The notes under the pieces: generated by a model
The model's database searches: none
Seen by the model: only the letters and a program-made list of their open reading frames with translations
Told to the model about the DNA's origin: nothing
NCBI GenBank assembly: GCA_035259205.1
Contig: DATFWO010000300.1
Coordinates: forward strand, 1-22,801
Origin: SG8-41 sp035259205
GTDB lineage: Bacteria; Pseudomonadota; Gammaproteobacteria; Burkholderiales; SG8-41
DNA length: 22,801 nt
Reading direction: 5' to 3'
Part shown: one piece after another, positions 7,810 through 16,680 of the stretch
How the letters are laid out: each line of letters begins with the position of its first letter
Position numbering within the stretch: position 1 is the first letter of the stretch
Position numbers and translations under genes: made by a program

Positions 7810-8352
7810 ATGTCGAAATCCGAAGCCGAAATCGTGGTCGAAGATCCGACCGCACCGGCGGCAGACTCGCCGCCGGTCGCGGCCAATCGCACCGTCGACA
7901 TCGCCGTTTCGCTACTGCTGATGGCTTTCGCCGCGCTGCTGGCCTTCGACAACTGGCGCACCGGGATGGGCTGGGATGCAACCGGCCCGCAGGCCGGCTA
8001 CTTTCCGTTCTATCTCTCGATAATCCTCGCCGCCGCCAGTCTGTGGGGCCTGGTCAAGGAACTCCTCGCGCGCAAGCAGCCCGGCGCAACCTTCGTCACG
8101 CGCGAACAGCTGCGCCGCGTGTTGCAGGTATTCGTCCCGACCCTGTTCTTCTGTCTGTTCACGCAATGGCTCGGGCTCTATGTGGCGAGCTTCTTGCTGA
8201 CCGCCGGCTTCATGATGCTCATCGGACGCATCGCGGCGTGGAAGTCACTGCTCACGGCGTTTCTCTTCTCTCTCATCATGTTCGTCACCTTCGAGATCGC
8301 CTTCGACGTGATCATGCCGAAAGGGCCGCTCGAAGCCCTGTTCGGTCACTAA
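7810..8352 (+). CDS. tctB: TctB-type small membrane subunit
   Basis: A 180-residue small membrane subunit of the tripartite tricarboxylate transporter. After a hydrophilic N-terminus of about 25 residues it has four predicted membrane segments: VDIAVSLLLMAFAALLAF, YFPFYLSIILAAASLWGLV, VFVPTLFFCLFTQWLGLYVASFLL and a C-terminal LLTAFLFSLIMFVTFEIAF. The DATGPQAGYFPF segment between the first two helices is typical of TctB. GGAGGA lies 7-12 bases before the ATG. It is followed by tctA after 10 bases. TctB is needed for transport, but its mechanistic role is less clear than that of TctA. Confidence 0.9.
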   Translation: MSKSEAEIVVEDPTAPAADSPPVAANRTVDIAVSLLLMAFAALLAFDNWRTGMGWDATGPQAGYFPFYLSIILAAASLWGLVKELLARKQPGATFVTREQLRRVLQVFVPTLFFCLFTQWLGLYVASFLLTAGFMMLIGRIAAWKSLLTAFLFSLIMFVTFEIAFDVIMPKGPLEALFGH

Positions 8353-8362
8353 AGGGAAGCCC

Positions 8363-9901
8363 GTGACGGAAGCGTTCGGTCTCCTGGTGTACGGCTTCAG
8401 CGTGTTGCTGACCTGGAAGACACTCGCTCTCATGATGGTCGGCCTGGTGCTCGGGATTTTCGTCGGGGTGCTGCCAGGCCTCGGCGGGCCGAACGGGGTC
8501 GCCATCTTGCTGCCGCTCACCTTCACGATGGATCCGACTTCGGCCATCGTGATGCTCTCCTGTATTTACTGGGGGGCACTGTTCGGTGGCGCGATCACCT
8601 CGATCCTGTTCAATATCCCCGGCGAGGCGTGGTCAGTGGCAACGACGTTTGATGGCTACCCCATGGCGCAGCAGGGCAAGGCGGCCGAGGCGTTGACCGC
8701 CGCCTTCACCTCCTCCTTCATCGGTTCGCTGGTCGCTGTGCTGTTGATCACGTTCCTCGCGCCCGGTATCGCCTCCTTCGCGTTGAGGTTCGGGCCGCCA
8801 GAATTCTTCGCGGTTTATTTGCTCACTTTCTGCTCGTTTGTCGGACTCGGGCGCGAGGAGAAGCACAAGACCATCATCTCCATGACGCTGGGGCTGTTGC
8901 TTGCGGGCGTCGGCATGGACACGGTTTCCGGCCAGCTACGCATGACCTTCGGTTTGAACGAGCTGCTCCGCGGCATCAACTTCCTGGTCGCGGTCATCGG
9001 CCTGTTCGGCATCAGCGAAATCCTGCTGACCATGGAGGAGCGCTTGGCGCTGCGCGGTCACGCCGCCGGCATTAGCCTCACCGTGGTGCTCAGGGTATGG
9101 AAAGACTTGCCGCGCTACTGGGTGACCTTGCTGCGCTCCTCGGCGATCGGCTGTTGGCTCGGTATCACGCCCGGCGGGGCGATCGCCGCCTCGTTCATGG
9201 GTTATAACCTCGCCAAGCGCTTCTCCAAGGACAAGGACTCGTTCGGCAAGGGCCGCATCGAAGGTGTGTTCGCTCCGGAAACCGCGGCGCACGCCTCGGG
9301 CACCTCGGCGTTGCTGCCGATGCTCGCGCTCGGTATTCCTGGCTCGGGCACGGCGGCGATCCTGCTCGGCGGGTTGATGGTGTGGGGACTCAACCCGGGG
9401 CCGCTGTTGTTCGTCGAGCACAAAGGCTTCGTCTGGGGTCTGATCGCGTCGATGTACCTCGGCAACGTCGTGGGCCTGATCCTGGTGCTCACGACTGTGC
9501 CGCTCTTCGCTGCGGTGCTGCGCGTACCGTTTGCGGCAATCGCGCCGATGATCGTGGTGTCCTGTGCGATCGGCGCTTACGCGATCCAGAACGCCATGTT
9601 CGACATCTGGCTGATGCTCCTCTTCGGCGTGGTCGGCTACGTATTCAAGAAGATCGGCATTCCGCTTGCTCCGTTTACCCTCGCACTCGTGCTCGGCAAC
9701 CGCGCGGAGGACGCCTTCCGGTTATCGATGATCGGCGCGGGCGGCGACATGCGCGTGTTCTGGTCGAACGGGCTGGTGGGATCGATCACCACACTCGCGC
9801 TCATCCTGCTGTTCTGGCCCTTGATCTCCAGCGCGATCGGTTGGCTGCGGGGCACATCCCGGCAGGACCCGAGTCCTGCGCAGGTCAGGCGCGAAGATTA
9901 G
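8363..9901 (+). CDS. tctA: TctA-type large permease subunit
   Basis: A 512-residue integral membrane permease of the tripartite tricarboxylate transporter family, forming the sodium- or proton-coupled substrate channel. Signatures: GIFVGVLPGLGGPNGVAILL (31-50), the GGAITSILFNIPGEAWSVAT loop (75-94) with TTFDGYPMAQQGKA next to it, and the second half-repeat LGIPGSGTAAILLGG. About ten to twelve hydrophobic segments span its length. The GTG start at 8363 follows an AAGGGA Shine-Dalgarno and begins 10 bases after tctB. It is clearly in one operon with tctC, tctB and the downstream enoyl-CoA hydratase-family gene. Confidence 0.95.
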   Translation: MTEAFGLLVYGFSVLLTWKTLALMMVGLVLGIFVGVLPGLGGPNGVAILLPLTFTMDPTSAIVMLSCIYWGALFGGAITSILFNIPGEAWSVATTFDGYPMAQQGKAAEALTAAFTSSFIGSLVAVLLITFLAPGIASFALRFGPPEFFAVYLLTFCSFVGLGREEKHKTIISMTLGLLLAGVGMDTVSGQLRMTFGLNELLRGINFLVAVIGLFGISEILLTMEERLALRGHAAGISLTVVLRVWKDLPRYWVTLLRSSAIGCWLGITPGGAIAASFMGYNLAKRFSKDKDSFGKGRIEGVFAPETAAHASGTSALLPMLALGIPGSGTAAILLGGLMVWGLNPGPLLFVEHKGFVWGLIASMYLGNVVGLILVLTTVPLFAAVLRVPFAAIAPMIVVSCAIGAYAIQNAMFDIWLMLLFGVVGYVFKKIGIPLAPFTLALVLGNRAEDAFRLSMIGAGGDMRVFWSNGLVGSITTLALILLFWPLISSAIGWLRGTSRQDPSPAQVRRED

Positions 9902-9921
9902 GGTAGAGCGGTCCCGCGGTC

Positions 9922-10704
9922 ATGGCTACCGAGCCGGTCTTAGTCAGGCGCGACGGCGCGATTGCGACGGTCACGCTGAGCAAGCCAGAGCGGCTGAATG
10001 CCCTCGACAAGACGATGTGGCGGCGCCTCGGCGAAGCGATGCGCGAGCTTTCGGCGGACGGGGGGCTGCGCTGCATCGTGCTGCGCGGCGCCGGCGACAA
10101 GGCGTTTGCCGCCGGCGCCGATATCTCCGAGTTCGCGACCGAGCGCGCCGACTCCAGACAGGGAGCAGAGTACGGCGCGCTGGTGCACGAGACCATGCAA
10201 TCGGTCGGCCGCTCACTGCACCCGACGGTGGCGCTCATTCAAGGCGCCTGCATCGGCGGCGGGCTCGAAATCGCGTCGATGTGCGACATGCGCGTCTGCG
10301 GCGAGGCCAGCCGCTTCGGCATCCCGATCAACAAGCTGGGGCTCACGATGGGCTACGGCGAGCTGACGGGACTGCTCGCGCTCGTCGGGCGCGCGGCGGC
10401 GCTCGAGATCCTGCTCGAAGGGCGGGTATTCGATGCACGGGAAGCATTGCGCAAGGGCCTCGTCAATCGAGTCGTCCCTGACGACCGGGTCGAAGCCGAA
10501 GCCTATGCGCTCGCCGCCCGCATCGCGGAGGGTGCGCCGCTGGTCGCTCGCTGGCACAAGCAATTCATCGAGCGCCTCACGATCTCGGCGCAGCTTTCGG
10601 AGGCTGAATGGAAGGAAGGATTTGCGTGCTTCGACACCGAGGACTACCGGATCGGCGTCAACGCTTTCCTCGCGAAGCAGAAGCCCGGGTTCAAGGGCCG
10701 GTAA
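9922..10704 (+). CDS. enoyl-CoA hydratase/isomerase family protein
   Basis: A 260-residue crotonase-fold enzyme acting on a CoA thioester. Visible: the oxyanion-hole stretch AFAAGADISEF (61-71), the GACIGGGLEIASMCDMRV motif (108-125) with the first catalytic Glu at 116, and a C-terminal helical part ending KPGFKGR. In classical hydratases a second Glu follows the Pro of the FGxPE motif; here the sequence is FGIPINKLG, with Ile136 at that place, so it may be an isomerase, hydrolase, decarboxylase or thioesterase-like member rather than a hydratase. The gene follows tctA by 20 bases, which suggests it handles the CoA ester of the imported acid (inference). Confidence 0.9.
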   Translation: MATEPVLVRRDGAIATVTLSKPERLNALDKTMWRRLGEAMRELSADGGLRCIVLRGAGDKAFAAGADISEFATERADSRQGAEYGALVHETMQSVGRSLHPTVALIQGACIGGGLEIASMCDMRVCGEASRFGIPINKLGLTMGYGELTGLLALVGRAAALEILLEGRVFDAREALRKGLVNRVVPDDRVEAEAYALAARIAEGAPLVARWHKQFIERLTISAQLSEAEWKEGFACFDTEDYRIGVNAFLAKQKPGFKGR

Positions 10705-10720
10705 CAACCCTGGGCTGCGT

Positions 10721-11683
10721 TCAGTCCACCTTTGCTCCGGAGGTCCTGACGGCGCGCGACCATCTCGTGGATTCGCTGGCGATGAACGCCGAAAACTCTT
10801 CCGGTGAATTGCCCAGTACGTCAAAGCCCTGATTGGACAGCGCGTCGCGCGCGTCCCTTCTCTGCAGTACCTTCAGCAGCTCGGCGTTCAGGCGGCCGAT
10901 CACCTGGGGAGGAGTCCCCGCCGGAGCGACGATTCCAAACCACGCGGTTACCTCGTAGCCCGGCATGCCGGCCTCGGCTGCGGTCGGCAGGTCGGGAAGC
11001 TGGGTATGGCGCTTTCCGCTCGCCACCGCCAGCGGGCGGAGCTTCTCTGTTCGAATATATTGCTCGAGCGAGGCGAATTGCTGAAACAGGATCTGGGTCT
11101 GACCAGCGATGAAGTCGGCGTGCGTCTGTGAAATGGTCTTGTACGGAACGTGGACGATATTCACGCCGGCGGCGGTCTTGAACATTTCCCCCGCGATATG
11201 CAGCGGCGTGCCGCTGCCCCCCGAGCCAAAGTAGAGCTCACCCGGCTTCGCTTTGGCGAGCTTGATCAATTCTCTGAGCGATCGCGCCGGCACCGATGGA
11301 TGCACGATGACCAGAAACGGTGTCGTCGTGACCAGACTGATGGGAGCGAATGACGCGCGCGGATCGTATCCGGGATTCGAGTACAGGCTCGGCGCGATGC
11401 TCAACGTGGACGTGCTCGCGAAAAACAGCGTGTAGCCGTCGCCCGGGGATTTCGCCGCCGCGGCCGCGCCGATGGTCCCGCCCGCGCCGGGCCGGTTGTC
11501 GACCATGACCTGCTGACTCAATCCCGTCGTGAGATGCTGCGCGAGTATCCGGCCGACGATATCGGGCGGTCCGCCCGGGCCAAAAGGCACGATCAGCCTG
11601 ATCGGTTTTGTCGGGTAAGCCTGAGCGAGCGCGGCGGCATTCCATGCGGAAGCCAGCACCAGGAAAGACAGCGCCTGGGCCAT
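10721..11683 (-). CDS. Bug/TctC-family periplasmic solute receptor
   Basis: A 320-residue solute-binding protein of the Bug family. Start chosen at ATG 11683 because MAQALSFLVLASAWNAAALA is a normal signal peptide; starting at 11782 would add 33 Arg-rich residues. Family signatures: YPTKPIRLIVPFGPGGPPD, VMVDNRPGAGGTIGAAAAAK, GDGYTLFFAS, VHVPYKTISQTHAD and GYEVTAWFGIVAPAGTPP. It converges on the enoyl-CoA hydratase gene with 16 bases between stop codons and is divergent from the alpha/beta hydrolase. No permease partner is adjacent; it may share the TctAB permease upstream or act in sensing, as some Bug proteins do (inference). Confidence 0.92.
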   Translation of the reverse strand: MAQALSFLVLASAWNAAALAQAYPTKPIRLIVPFGPGGPPDIVGRILAQHLTTGLSQQVMVDNRPGAGGTIGAAAAAKSPGDGYTLFFASTSTLSIAPSLYSNPGYDPRASFAPISLVTTTPFLVIVHPSVPARSLRELIKLAKAKPGELYFGSGGSGTPLHIAGEMFKTAAGVNIVHVPYKTISQTHADFIAGQTQILFQQFASLEQYIRTEKLRPLAVASGKRHTQLPDLPTAAEAGMPGYEVTAWFGIVAPAGTPPQVIGRLNAELLKVLQRRDARDALSNQGFDVLGNSPEEFSAFIASESTRWSRAVRTSGAKVD

Positions 11684-11841
11684 GCCGAGATTCCGGGTCG
11701 CACTTTCACTTCGGCGGCGCGGTATTGAGTCGGAATTCTTGATAAGCCCTCCCCTTGCAGATGACCCGGCCCGCTGCCGCATAGAATAGGCTACGACTGC
11801 TAACCTGTCACATTTTGCGAGAAGAGATCATTCAAGACATC

Positions 11842-12606
11842 ATGCAGGTCAAGAAGATGAGGCGCGTGTGTCGCCTTTTCCTGTGCTGCGCCGCGCTGCT
11901 CGCGTCGCCGCTCGTCTTCGCGCAGGCGGACTATGCACGCGAGCAGCGCTGGGCGGATGAAGTAACCCCGGCCATCGTCGTGGGTGATCCGGTCAGGCTG
12001 GAGCTCAAGTCCGGCCGGAAATTTCTCGCGATCTACACGCCCAACCCGCGGGCTGCCGCCGGCGTGATCGTCGTCCACGGCCTGGGCGTGCATCCGGACT
12101 GGGGGCTGATCGGCACGCTCAGAACGAGGCTGGCCGAGGAAGGCTACGCCACCCTGTCGGTGCAGATGCCGATCCTCGCGGCAGACGCGCTCGGCGAGCA
12201 CTATCCTCCCCTTTTTACGGAAGCGTCCGATCGGCTCGCGACAGCGGTCGCCTGGTTGCGCAGCAGGGGTGTGACCAGGATTGCGATCGTCTCGCACAGC
12301 ATGGGCTCGCGCATGAGCAACTACTTCCTGAGCCACGCAGAGGCGGCGCGCGTGGACGCCTGGGTGGCGATCGGGCTGCCCTCCCTCGTCGCCGAGCCTT
12401 TCGCCATCACGATCCCGGTGCTCGACATCTACGGCGAAAAGGACAACGCGGCGGTGCTGGGCAACGCGGAGAAGCGCGCTGCAACGCTACGAACGATACG
12501 CGGTTCGGGTCAAGTACGGGTCGCCGGGGCCGACCACTTTTTTGCCGGCATGGAAGACGAGCTCACGCGGCAGGTCAAGCTGTTTCTGGACCGCAGGCTG
12601 CGATAA
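11842..12606 (+). CDS. exported alpha/beta hydrolase (DUF3530-like)
   Basis: A 254-residue predicted periplasmic hydrolase. Signal peptide MQVKKMRRVCRLFLCCAALL with likely cleavage after VFAQA. The fold markers are VIVVHGLGVHPDW (oxyanion loop, 75-87), nucleophile elbow SHSMGSRM with Ser153, acid in VLDIYGEKDNA (Asp195 or Asp201) and catalytic His232 in AGADHFF. An upstream TTG in frame (11815) is possible but ATG 11842 gives a normal signal peptide; ATG 11857 is an alternative. Substrate not known; the family is poorly characterised. It is divergent from a Bug receptor (158 bp between starts), which may mean co-regulation. Confidence 0.8.
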   Translation: MQVKKMRRVCRLFLCCAALLASPLVFAQADYAREQRWADEVTPAIVVGDPVRLELKSGRKFLAIYTPNPRAAAGVIVVHGLGVHPDWGLIGTLRTRLAEEGYATLSVQMPILAADALGEHYPPLFTEASDRLATAVAWLRSRGVTRIAIVSHSMGSRMSNYFLSHAEAARVDAWVAIGLPSLVAEPFAITIPVLDIYGEKDNAAVLGNAEKRAATLRTIRGSGQVRVAGADHFFAGMEDELTRQVKLFLDRRLR

Positions 12607-12870
12607 GCGGCCCATGGATGGTCAGCGCGAGCTTCGAACGGGCCCCTGTCTCCCCGAGCGCAGCGAGCTCCTCCTACATCCGTTTCCTGACACCAAGCTT
12701 ACGTACGCCGCCGCGCAACGGCCGGTGTCCATTAACAGGAGAAACGACGTCTGTCCTATGCGACAATAAGAACGGATGCCCGGATCGCGAGTGCGATATG
12801 TGATCCGGTGAAACAAGACCAGACGGGCGCGCTGGGAACTCCGGGGCGCCCGTTCACTTTGAGGCAGGGG

Positions 12871-13524
12871 ATGAACGACCGATTCATAGCATTCGCGGAC
12901 GGCCTGAGCACCGCCGTCGGCAAGATATTCGCCTGGTTGATTTGCGGGCTGATGCTCGTCGTGTCGATCGAGGTTTTCAAGCGCTACGTGCTGAACGCTC
13001 CCACCTCGTGGATCTTCGACCTCGACGCGATGCTCTACGGGACGTTGTTCATGATGTGCGGCGCGTACACGCTGGCGCAGAACGGGCACGTGCGCGGCGA
13101 CTTTCTCTACGCCGGAATGAAGCCCCGCACGCAGGCTTGGCTCGACCTGTCGCTCTACATCCTGTTCTTCATTCCCGGCATTCTCGCGCTGATCTACTCC
13201 GGATACGGCTACGCGGCCGACTCCTGGCGCATTGCGGAGCACTCCAACGTGACGGCTGAGGGGCCGCCGGTCTATCACTTCAAGACGGTGATCCCGGTGG
13301 CGGGGGTGCTGGTCATGCTCCAGGGTTTTGCCGAGATCCTGCGCTGCATCGCGTGCATACGCACCGGCGAGTGGCCCGCGCGCGTCAGCGATGTCCAGGA
13401 AATCGACGTCGTCGAGGAGCAGCTCGCGCACAGCGAGTACGTCGACGAGGAGTCGCGGCGCATGGCGATGGCCCAGGCCCATCACATCGACGAAGCCGCG
13501 CGCCAGCGCACTCAAAACCCCTGA
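12871..13524 (+). CDS. TRAP transporter small membrane subunit (DctQ-like)
   Basis: A 217-residue TRAP small permease subunit. Four membrane segments are visible: IFAWLICGLMLVVSIEVFKR, AMLYGTLFMMCGAYTLA, LSLYILFFIPGILALIYSG and VIPVAGVLVMLQGFAEILRC. The NGHVRGDFLY motif after the second segment is typical of DctQ. ATG 12871 is preferred (GAGGCAGGGG just upstream); a GTG at 12808 would add 21 non-hydrophobic residues. It has an unusually long charged C-terminal tail of about 50 residues rich in Glu, Ala and Arg. The large subunit follows 70 bases downstream. The 264 bases before this gene hold no other gene I can support. Confidence 0.9.
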   Translation: MNDRFIAFADGLSTAVGKIFAWLICGLMLVVSIEVFKRYVLNAPTSWIFDLDAMLYGTLFMMCGAYTLAQNGHVRGDFLYAGMKPRTQAWLDLSLYILFFIPGILALIYSGYGYAADSWRIAEHSNVTAEGPPVYHFKTVIPVAGVLVMLQGFAEILRCIACIRTGEWPARVSDVQEIDVVEEQLAHSEYVDEESRRMAMAQAHHIDEAARQRTQNP

Positions 13525-13531
13525 CCAGCAA

Positions 13532-13552
13532 GCGGTGAGCCGTAAACAGTGA
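13532..13552. repeat. short heptad array between dctQ- and dctM-like genes
   Basis: Three 7-bp units ending in GTGA or GTAA (GCGGTGA, GCCGTAA, ACAGTGA) start 8 bases after the small-subunit stop. No facing arm is present. It is a short member of the intergenic heptad family seen elsewhere in the window. Confidence 0.45.
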
Positions 13553-13594
13553 ACCAAACGCTTTTGCCGGAGGGGACCCGGGCTCCCTGCTTAT

Positions 13595-15622
13595 ATGGCT
13601 GATCCCGCCCTCGGACTGACGATGCTCGGCCTCATCGTGATCGCGATCATGATGGGGTTCCCGACGGCGTTCACGTTGATGGGGCTGGGGATGGTCTTCG
13701 GCTACCTCGCGTTCTACGACGACACGCACCACTGGCTCGACAACCAGGTCTTCGATCTCTTCGTGCAGCGGACCTACGGCGGGATGAACAACGAGACCCT
13801 GCTCTCGATCCCGCTGTTCGTGCTCATGGGCTACATCATCGAGCGCGCGGCGCTGGTGGACAAGATGTTTTTCAGCGTGCAACTCGCGTTCCGCCGCCTG
13901 CCCGCGTCTCTGGCGGTGACGACACTGCTCGTGTGCGCCTTCTGGGGCATCGCGAGCGGCATCGTCGGCGCGGTGGTGGTCCTGATGGGCGTGATCGCCA
14001 TGCGACCGATGCTGAAAGCCGGCTACGACGTTCGGCTCGCTTCGGGCGTCATCACGGCCGGCGGCACGCTCGGCATCCTGATCCCCCCTTCAGTGATGCT
14101 GATCGTCTACGCGGCGGTCGCCGGCCAGTCGATCGTGAAGCTCTACGCGGCCGCGATGCTGCCGGGGTTCTTCCTCACCCTGCTCTACCTCATCTACATC
14201 GTCGGCTGGGCAATGCTCAATCCGAAGATCGCGCCCACCTTGCCGCCTGACCAGTACAAGGTTGCGGTTCCCGAGTGGATACAACACCTGCAGCGCGGAC
14301 CGTCCAAACGGGTGATGGGCGGATTGCTCGCTGCCGCATTCCGACCCGGAACGGATTTCCAGATCTGGAAGAACCTGATCGCAGCTCTCATCCCACTGGG
14401 CCTCACTGTGGCCACGTTCGCGGGCACGTGGTGGTACGTAACGATACACAACGCGCCCCCACCCGCGGCGTCGGCACCGGCTGCGTGGATGGATGCGAGG
14501 GCAGCGGCACCGGCGCCGGATGCCGCCGAAAAGTCCGCTCCTCCAGAGAGCGCGGAGGCCCCACCTCCGGAAGCTCCCCAGGAATTAGGCTCGGGAGAGG
14601 AAAAGGAACCGGAAACAGAGCAAAAGACGGAAGGTCCCCCGGAAGCCATGGGGATCGAGGCATCGGAAACCGACACGGCACTGGGCAAGATACCCGAAAA
14701 CTTCTACGCCTGGTTCTGGGCATTCGCGGCGCTCTGCGCGCTCGTGCTGGGCATCTACTACTGGCGCATGGACGGCGAGCAGCTCGAGATTCTCAAGCTG
14801 CTCGAGGAATCGGTCGTGCCGCTCGGCGTGCTGACCTTCATCGTGCTCGCCGTGATCCTGTTCGGCATCACGACCGCCTCCGAATCGGCCGGCGTCGGGG
14901 CGCTGGGGGCGGTCTACCTCGCGGCTCTGGCGAAATACCCGCGCCGCGCCATGTGGTCGAGCCTGCCGGGCGCGATCATCGGCGTCGCCATGGGCATGAT
15001 CCAGGGCGACCCGGTCACGCTCATCGTCGCCGGCTCGCTCGGCGCGGTTTTCGCGGGCAGCTTCGTGCCGTTCGCCTGGGAGCTGTTGAGCGGCGGCCAG
15101 CGGCCGCTCGCTGGCATACTCAAGGAGTCCACCTTTCTCACTGCGAAAACGACGGCGATGGTGTGCTGGCTGTTCGTGGGCTCGGCGCTGTTCTCCGCGG
15201 TATTCGCGTTGCATGGCGGCCAGCAGCTGATCGAAAAGTGGGTGCTCTCCCTCGATCTCTCGCCGGTGCAGTTCATGATCGTCTCGCAGGCGATCATCTT
15301 CCTGCTCGGCTGGCCGCTCGAATGGACCGAGATCATCGTGATCTTCGTGCCCATCTTCATTCCGCTACTCGCGCACTTCAACGTGGATCCGGTGTTGTTC
15401 GCGACGCTCGTCGCGGTAAACCTCCAGGCGGCCTTCCTTTCTCCGCCGGTCGCGATGTCGGCGTTCTACCTGAAAGGCGTCTCTCCGCCGCACGTCACCC
15501 TGAACCAGATCTTCGCGGGCATGATGCCGTATATGGTGATCATCATCATATGCATGATCTTCATGTACATCTGGCCCGGTATGACGCTGTGGCTGCCCAA
15601 CTTCCTGTACGGCGGCAGCTGA
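13595..15622 (+). CDS. TRAP transporter large membrane subunit (DctM-like) with long insertions
   Basis: A 675-residue TRAP large permease; the usual DctM is about 430. The N-terminal part (1-225) is regular, with MGYIIERAALVDKMF, SGIVGAVVVLMGVIAMRPML and GGTLGILIPPSVMLIVYA. Residues about 225-405 are inserted: two extra hydrophobic stretches (260-283 and 370-389) flank an acidic Pro/Ala/Glu-rich linker (286-366). The core resumes at VPLGVLTFIVLAVILFGITTASES (408-431), then a smaller extra stretch (about 450-500) and a regular end with LFVGSALFSAVFAL and PLLAHFNVDPV. The Shine-Dalgarno-like GGAGGGG is about 20 bases from the ATG, so the start is less certain. No DctP receptor gene is in the window. 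Confidence 0.88.
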   Translation: MADPALGLTMLGLIVIAIMMGFPTAFTLMGLGMVFGYLAFYDDTHHWLDNQVFDLFVQRTYGGMNNETLLSIPLFVLMGYIIERAALVDKMFFSVQLAFRRLPASLAVTTLLVCAFWGIASGIVGAVVVLMGVIAMRPMLKAGYDVRLASGVITAGGTLGILIPPSVMLIVYAAVAGQSIVKLYAAAMLPGFFLTLLYLIYIVGWAMLNPKIAPTLPPDQYKVAVPEWIQHLQRGPSKRVMGGLLAAAFRPGTDFQIWKNLIAALIPLGLTVATFAGTWWYVTIHNAPPPAASAPAAWMDARAAAPAPDAAEKSAPPESAEAPPPEAPQELGSGEEKEPETEQKTEGPPEAMGIEASETDTALGKIPENFYAWFWAFAALCALVLGIYYWRMDGEQLEILKLLEESVVPLGVLTFIVLAVILFGITTASESAGVGALGAVYLAALAKYPRRAMWSSLPGAIIGVAMGMIQGDPVTLIVAGSLGAVFAGSFVPFAWELLSGGQRPLAGILKESTFLTAKTTAMVCWLFVGSALFSAVFALHGGQQLIEKWVLSLDLSPVQFMIVSQAIIFLLGWPLEWTEIIVIFVPIFIPLLAHFNVDPVLFATLVAVNLQAAFLSPPVAMSAFYLKGVSPPHVTLNQIFAGMMPYMVIIIICMIFMYIWPGMTLWLPNFLYGGS

Positions 15623-15636
15623 CGGGTGATGGCGGG

Positions 15637-16623
15637 CTAGGTATCGTCCATGGGCGCAGAGCCCGCGGCGGCGCGCGTGAGGCGGTCGTTGATCGCCACC
15701 CACTCTGACGTTTGCGGCGGCCTCTCCACGACGATGACATCGCAGCTCGCCTCGTCGAGGCGCCGCAGGTTCGCATAGAGGGCGTGCGCATAAGGTCCTG
15801 CCTCGCGCGCGGCGGCGATCCAGGCGATGCTCGAATCCAGCGGCCGTGCCTCCGAAAACGCGAGCGCCGCAACCTTCTTTCCCTGGCGCGAGAGCGATGC
15901 CGCAAGCTCGACGAGCAGATAGCCTTCCGCCAGCACCAGCGGAGTCTGCGGCGCGTAGTGCGCGGCGAGAGTACCTGGGGCGCGGGGAGCAGCAGCGCCA
16001 GGAGCGGCGAGCTTCGCGCCGAGCACTTCCTCGACCGCGCGCGGCGTAATCCACCCCGGGCGAAGCAACCGCGGCGCGGTGCCCGACACATCGACGATGG
16101 TGGACTCGATCCCGACATCGGCCTCGCCACCGTCGAGGACACACTCGATCGTAGATCCGAACTCGCCTCTCACGTGCGCGGGCGTGGTGGCCGAAACGCG
16201 CCCGAAGCGGTTCGCCGAAGGCGCGGCGATGCCGCCGCCGAAACCCCGGAGCAGCTGCTGCGCCACGGCGTGCGAGGGCACCCGCAGCGCGACCGTGTCC
16301 TGGCCCCCGGTCACGACGTCGCTAACCGTGGATGCTCGCTTCAGGATCAGTGTCAGCGGGCCCGGCCAGAATCTCGCGGCGAGCGCGCGCGCGGCCTCGG
16401 GAATCTCCACTGCCCAGTTCGCCACCTGCACGGCGTCGGCGAGATGTACGATCACCGGGTGATCGGCGGGCCGGCCCTTGGCGGCGAAGATCTTCCTCAC
16501 CGCGTCGGGACTGGACGCGTCCGCACCGAGGCCATAGACGGTCTCGGTGGGGAAGGCTACGAGGCCGCCCGCTCGGAGAACGCCTACCGCTCTGTCGATT
16601 TCGCTATCGCTGATCAAGTTCAA
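15637..16623 (-). CDS. sua5: L-threonylcarbamoyladenylate synthase, Sua5 type
   Basis: Makes threonylcarbamoyl-AMP from threonine, bicarbonate and ATP, the first step of the t6A37 tRNA modification, in the cytoplasm. The 328 residues hold an N-terminal YrdC domain with FPTETVYGLGADA (24-36), KGRPADHPVIVH (49-60) and APSANRFGRVS (134-144), then the Sua5 C-terminal domain from about residue 220 (GTLAAHYAPQTPLVL). This is the long Sua5 form, not the short TsaC form. It converges with the TRAP large-subunit gene (14 bases between stops) and lies 57 bases after the AraC-type regulator on the same strand. In several betaproteobacteria sua5 lies next to purE-purK; here it is about 4 kb from purE. 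Confidence 0.93.
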   Translation of the reverse strand: MNLISDSEIDRAVGVLRAGGLVAFPTETVYGLGADASSPDAVRKIFAAKGRPADHPVIVHLADAVQVANWAVEIPEAARALAARFWPGPLTLILKRASTVSDVVTGGQDTVALRVPSHAVAQQLLRGFGGGIAAPSANRFGRVSATTPAHVRGEFGSTIECVLDGGEADVGIESTIVDVSGTAPRLLRPGWITPRAVEEVLGAKLAAPGAAAPRAPGTLAAHYAPQTPLVLAEGYLLVELAASLSRQGKKVAALAFSEARPLDSSIAWIAAAREAGPYAHALYANLRRLDEASCDVIVVERPPQTSEWVAINDRLTRAAAGSAPMDDT

Positions 16624-16680
16624 AGGCCGCTAATGCGCCAAGAGCGCCAAGACATTTCCATCTATCTCCGCAGGCAGCCC

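Noticed and set aside
12780..12851. Two hairpins before the TRAP small subunit (CCGGATC/GATCCGG and GGGCGC/GCGCCC).
   Set aside because: No T-run and no recognised riboswitch or operator pattern; short GC palindromes are expected by chance here.
14275..15708. A 477-codon open frame overlapping the TRAP large subunit.
   Set aside because: Same strand, different frame; Arg- and Gly-rich low-information product, while the real frame has transporter motifs throughout.
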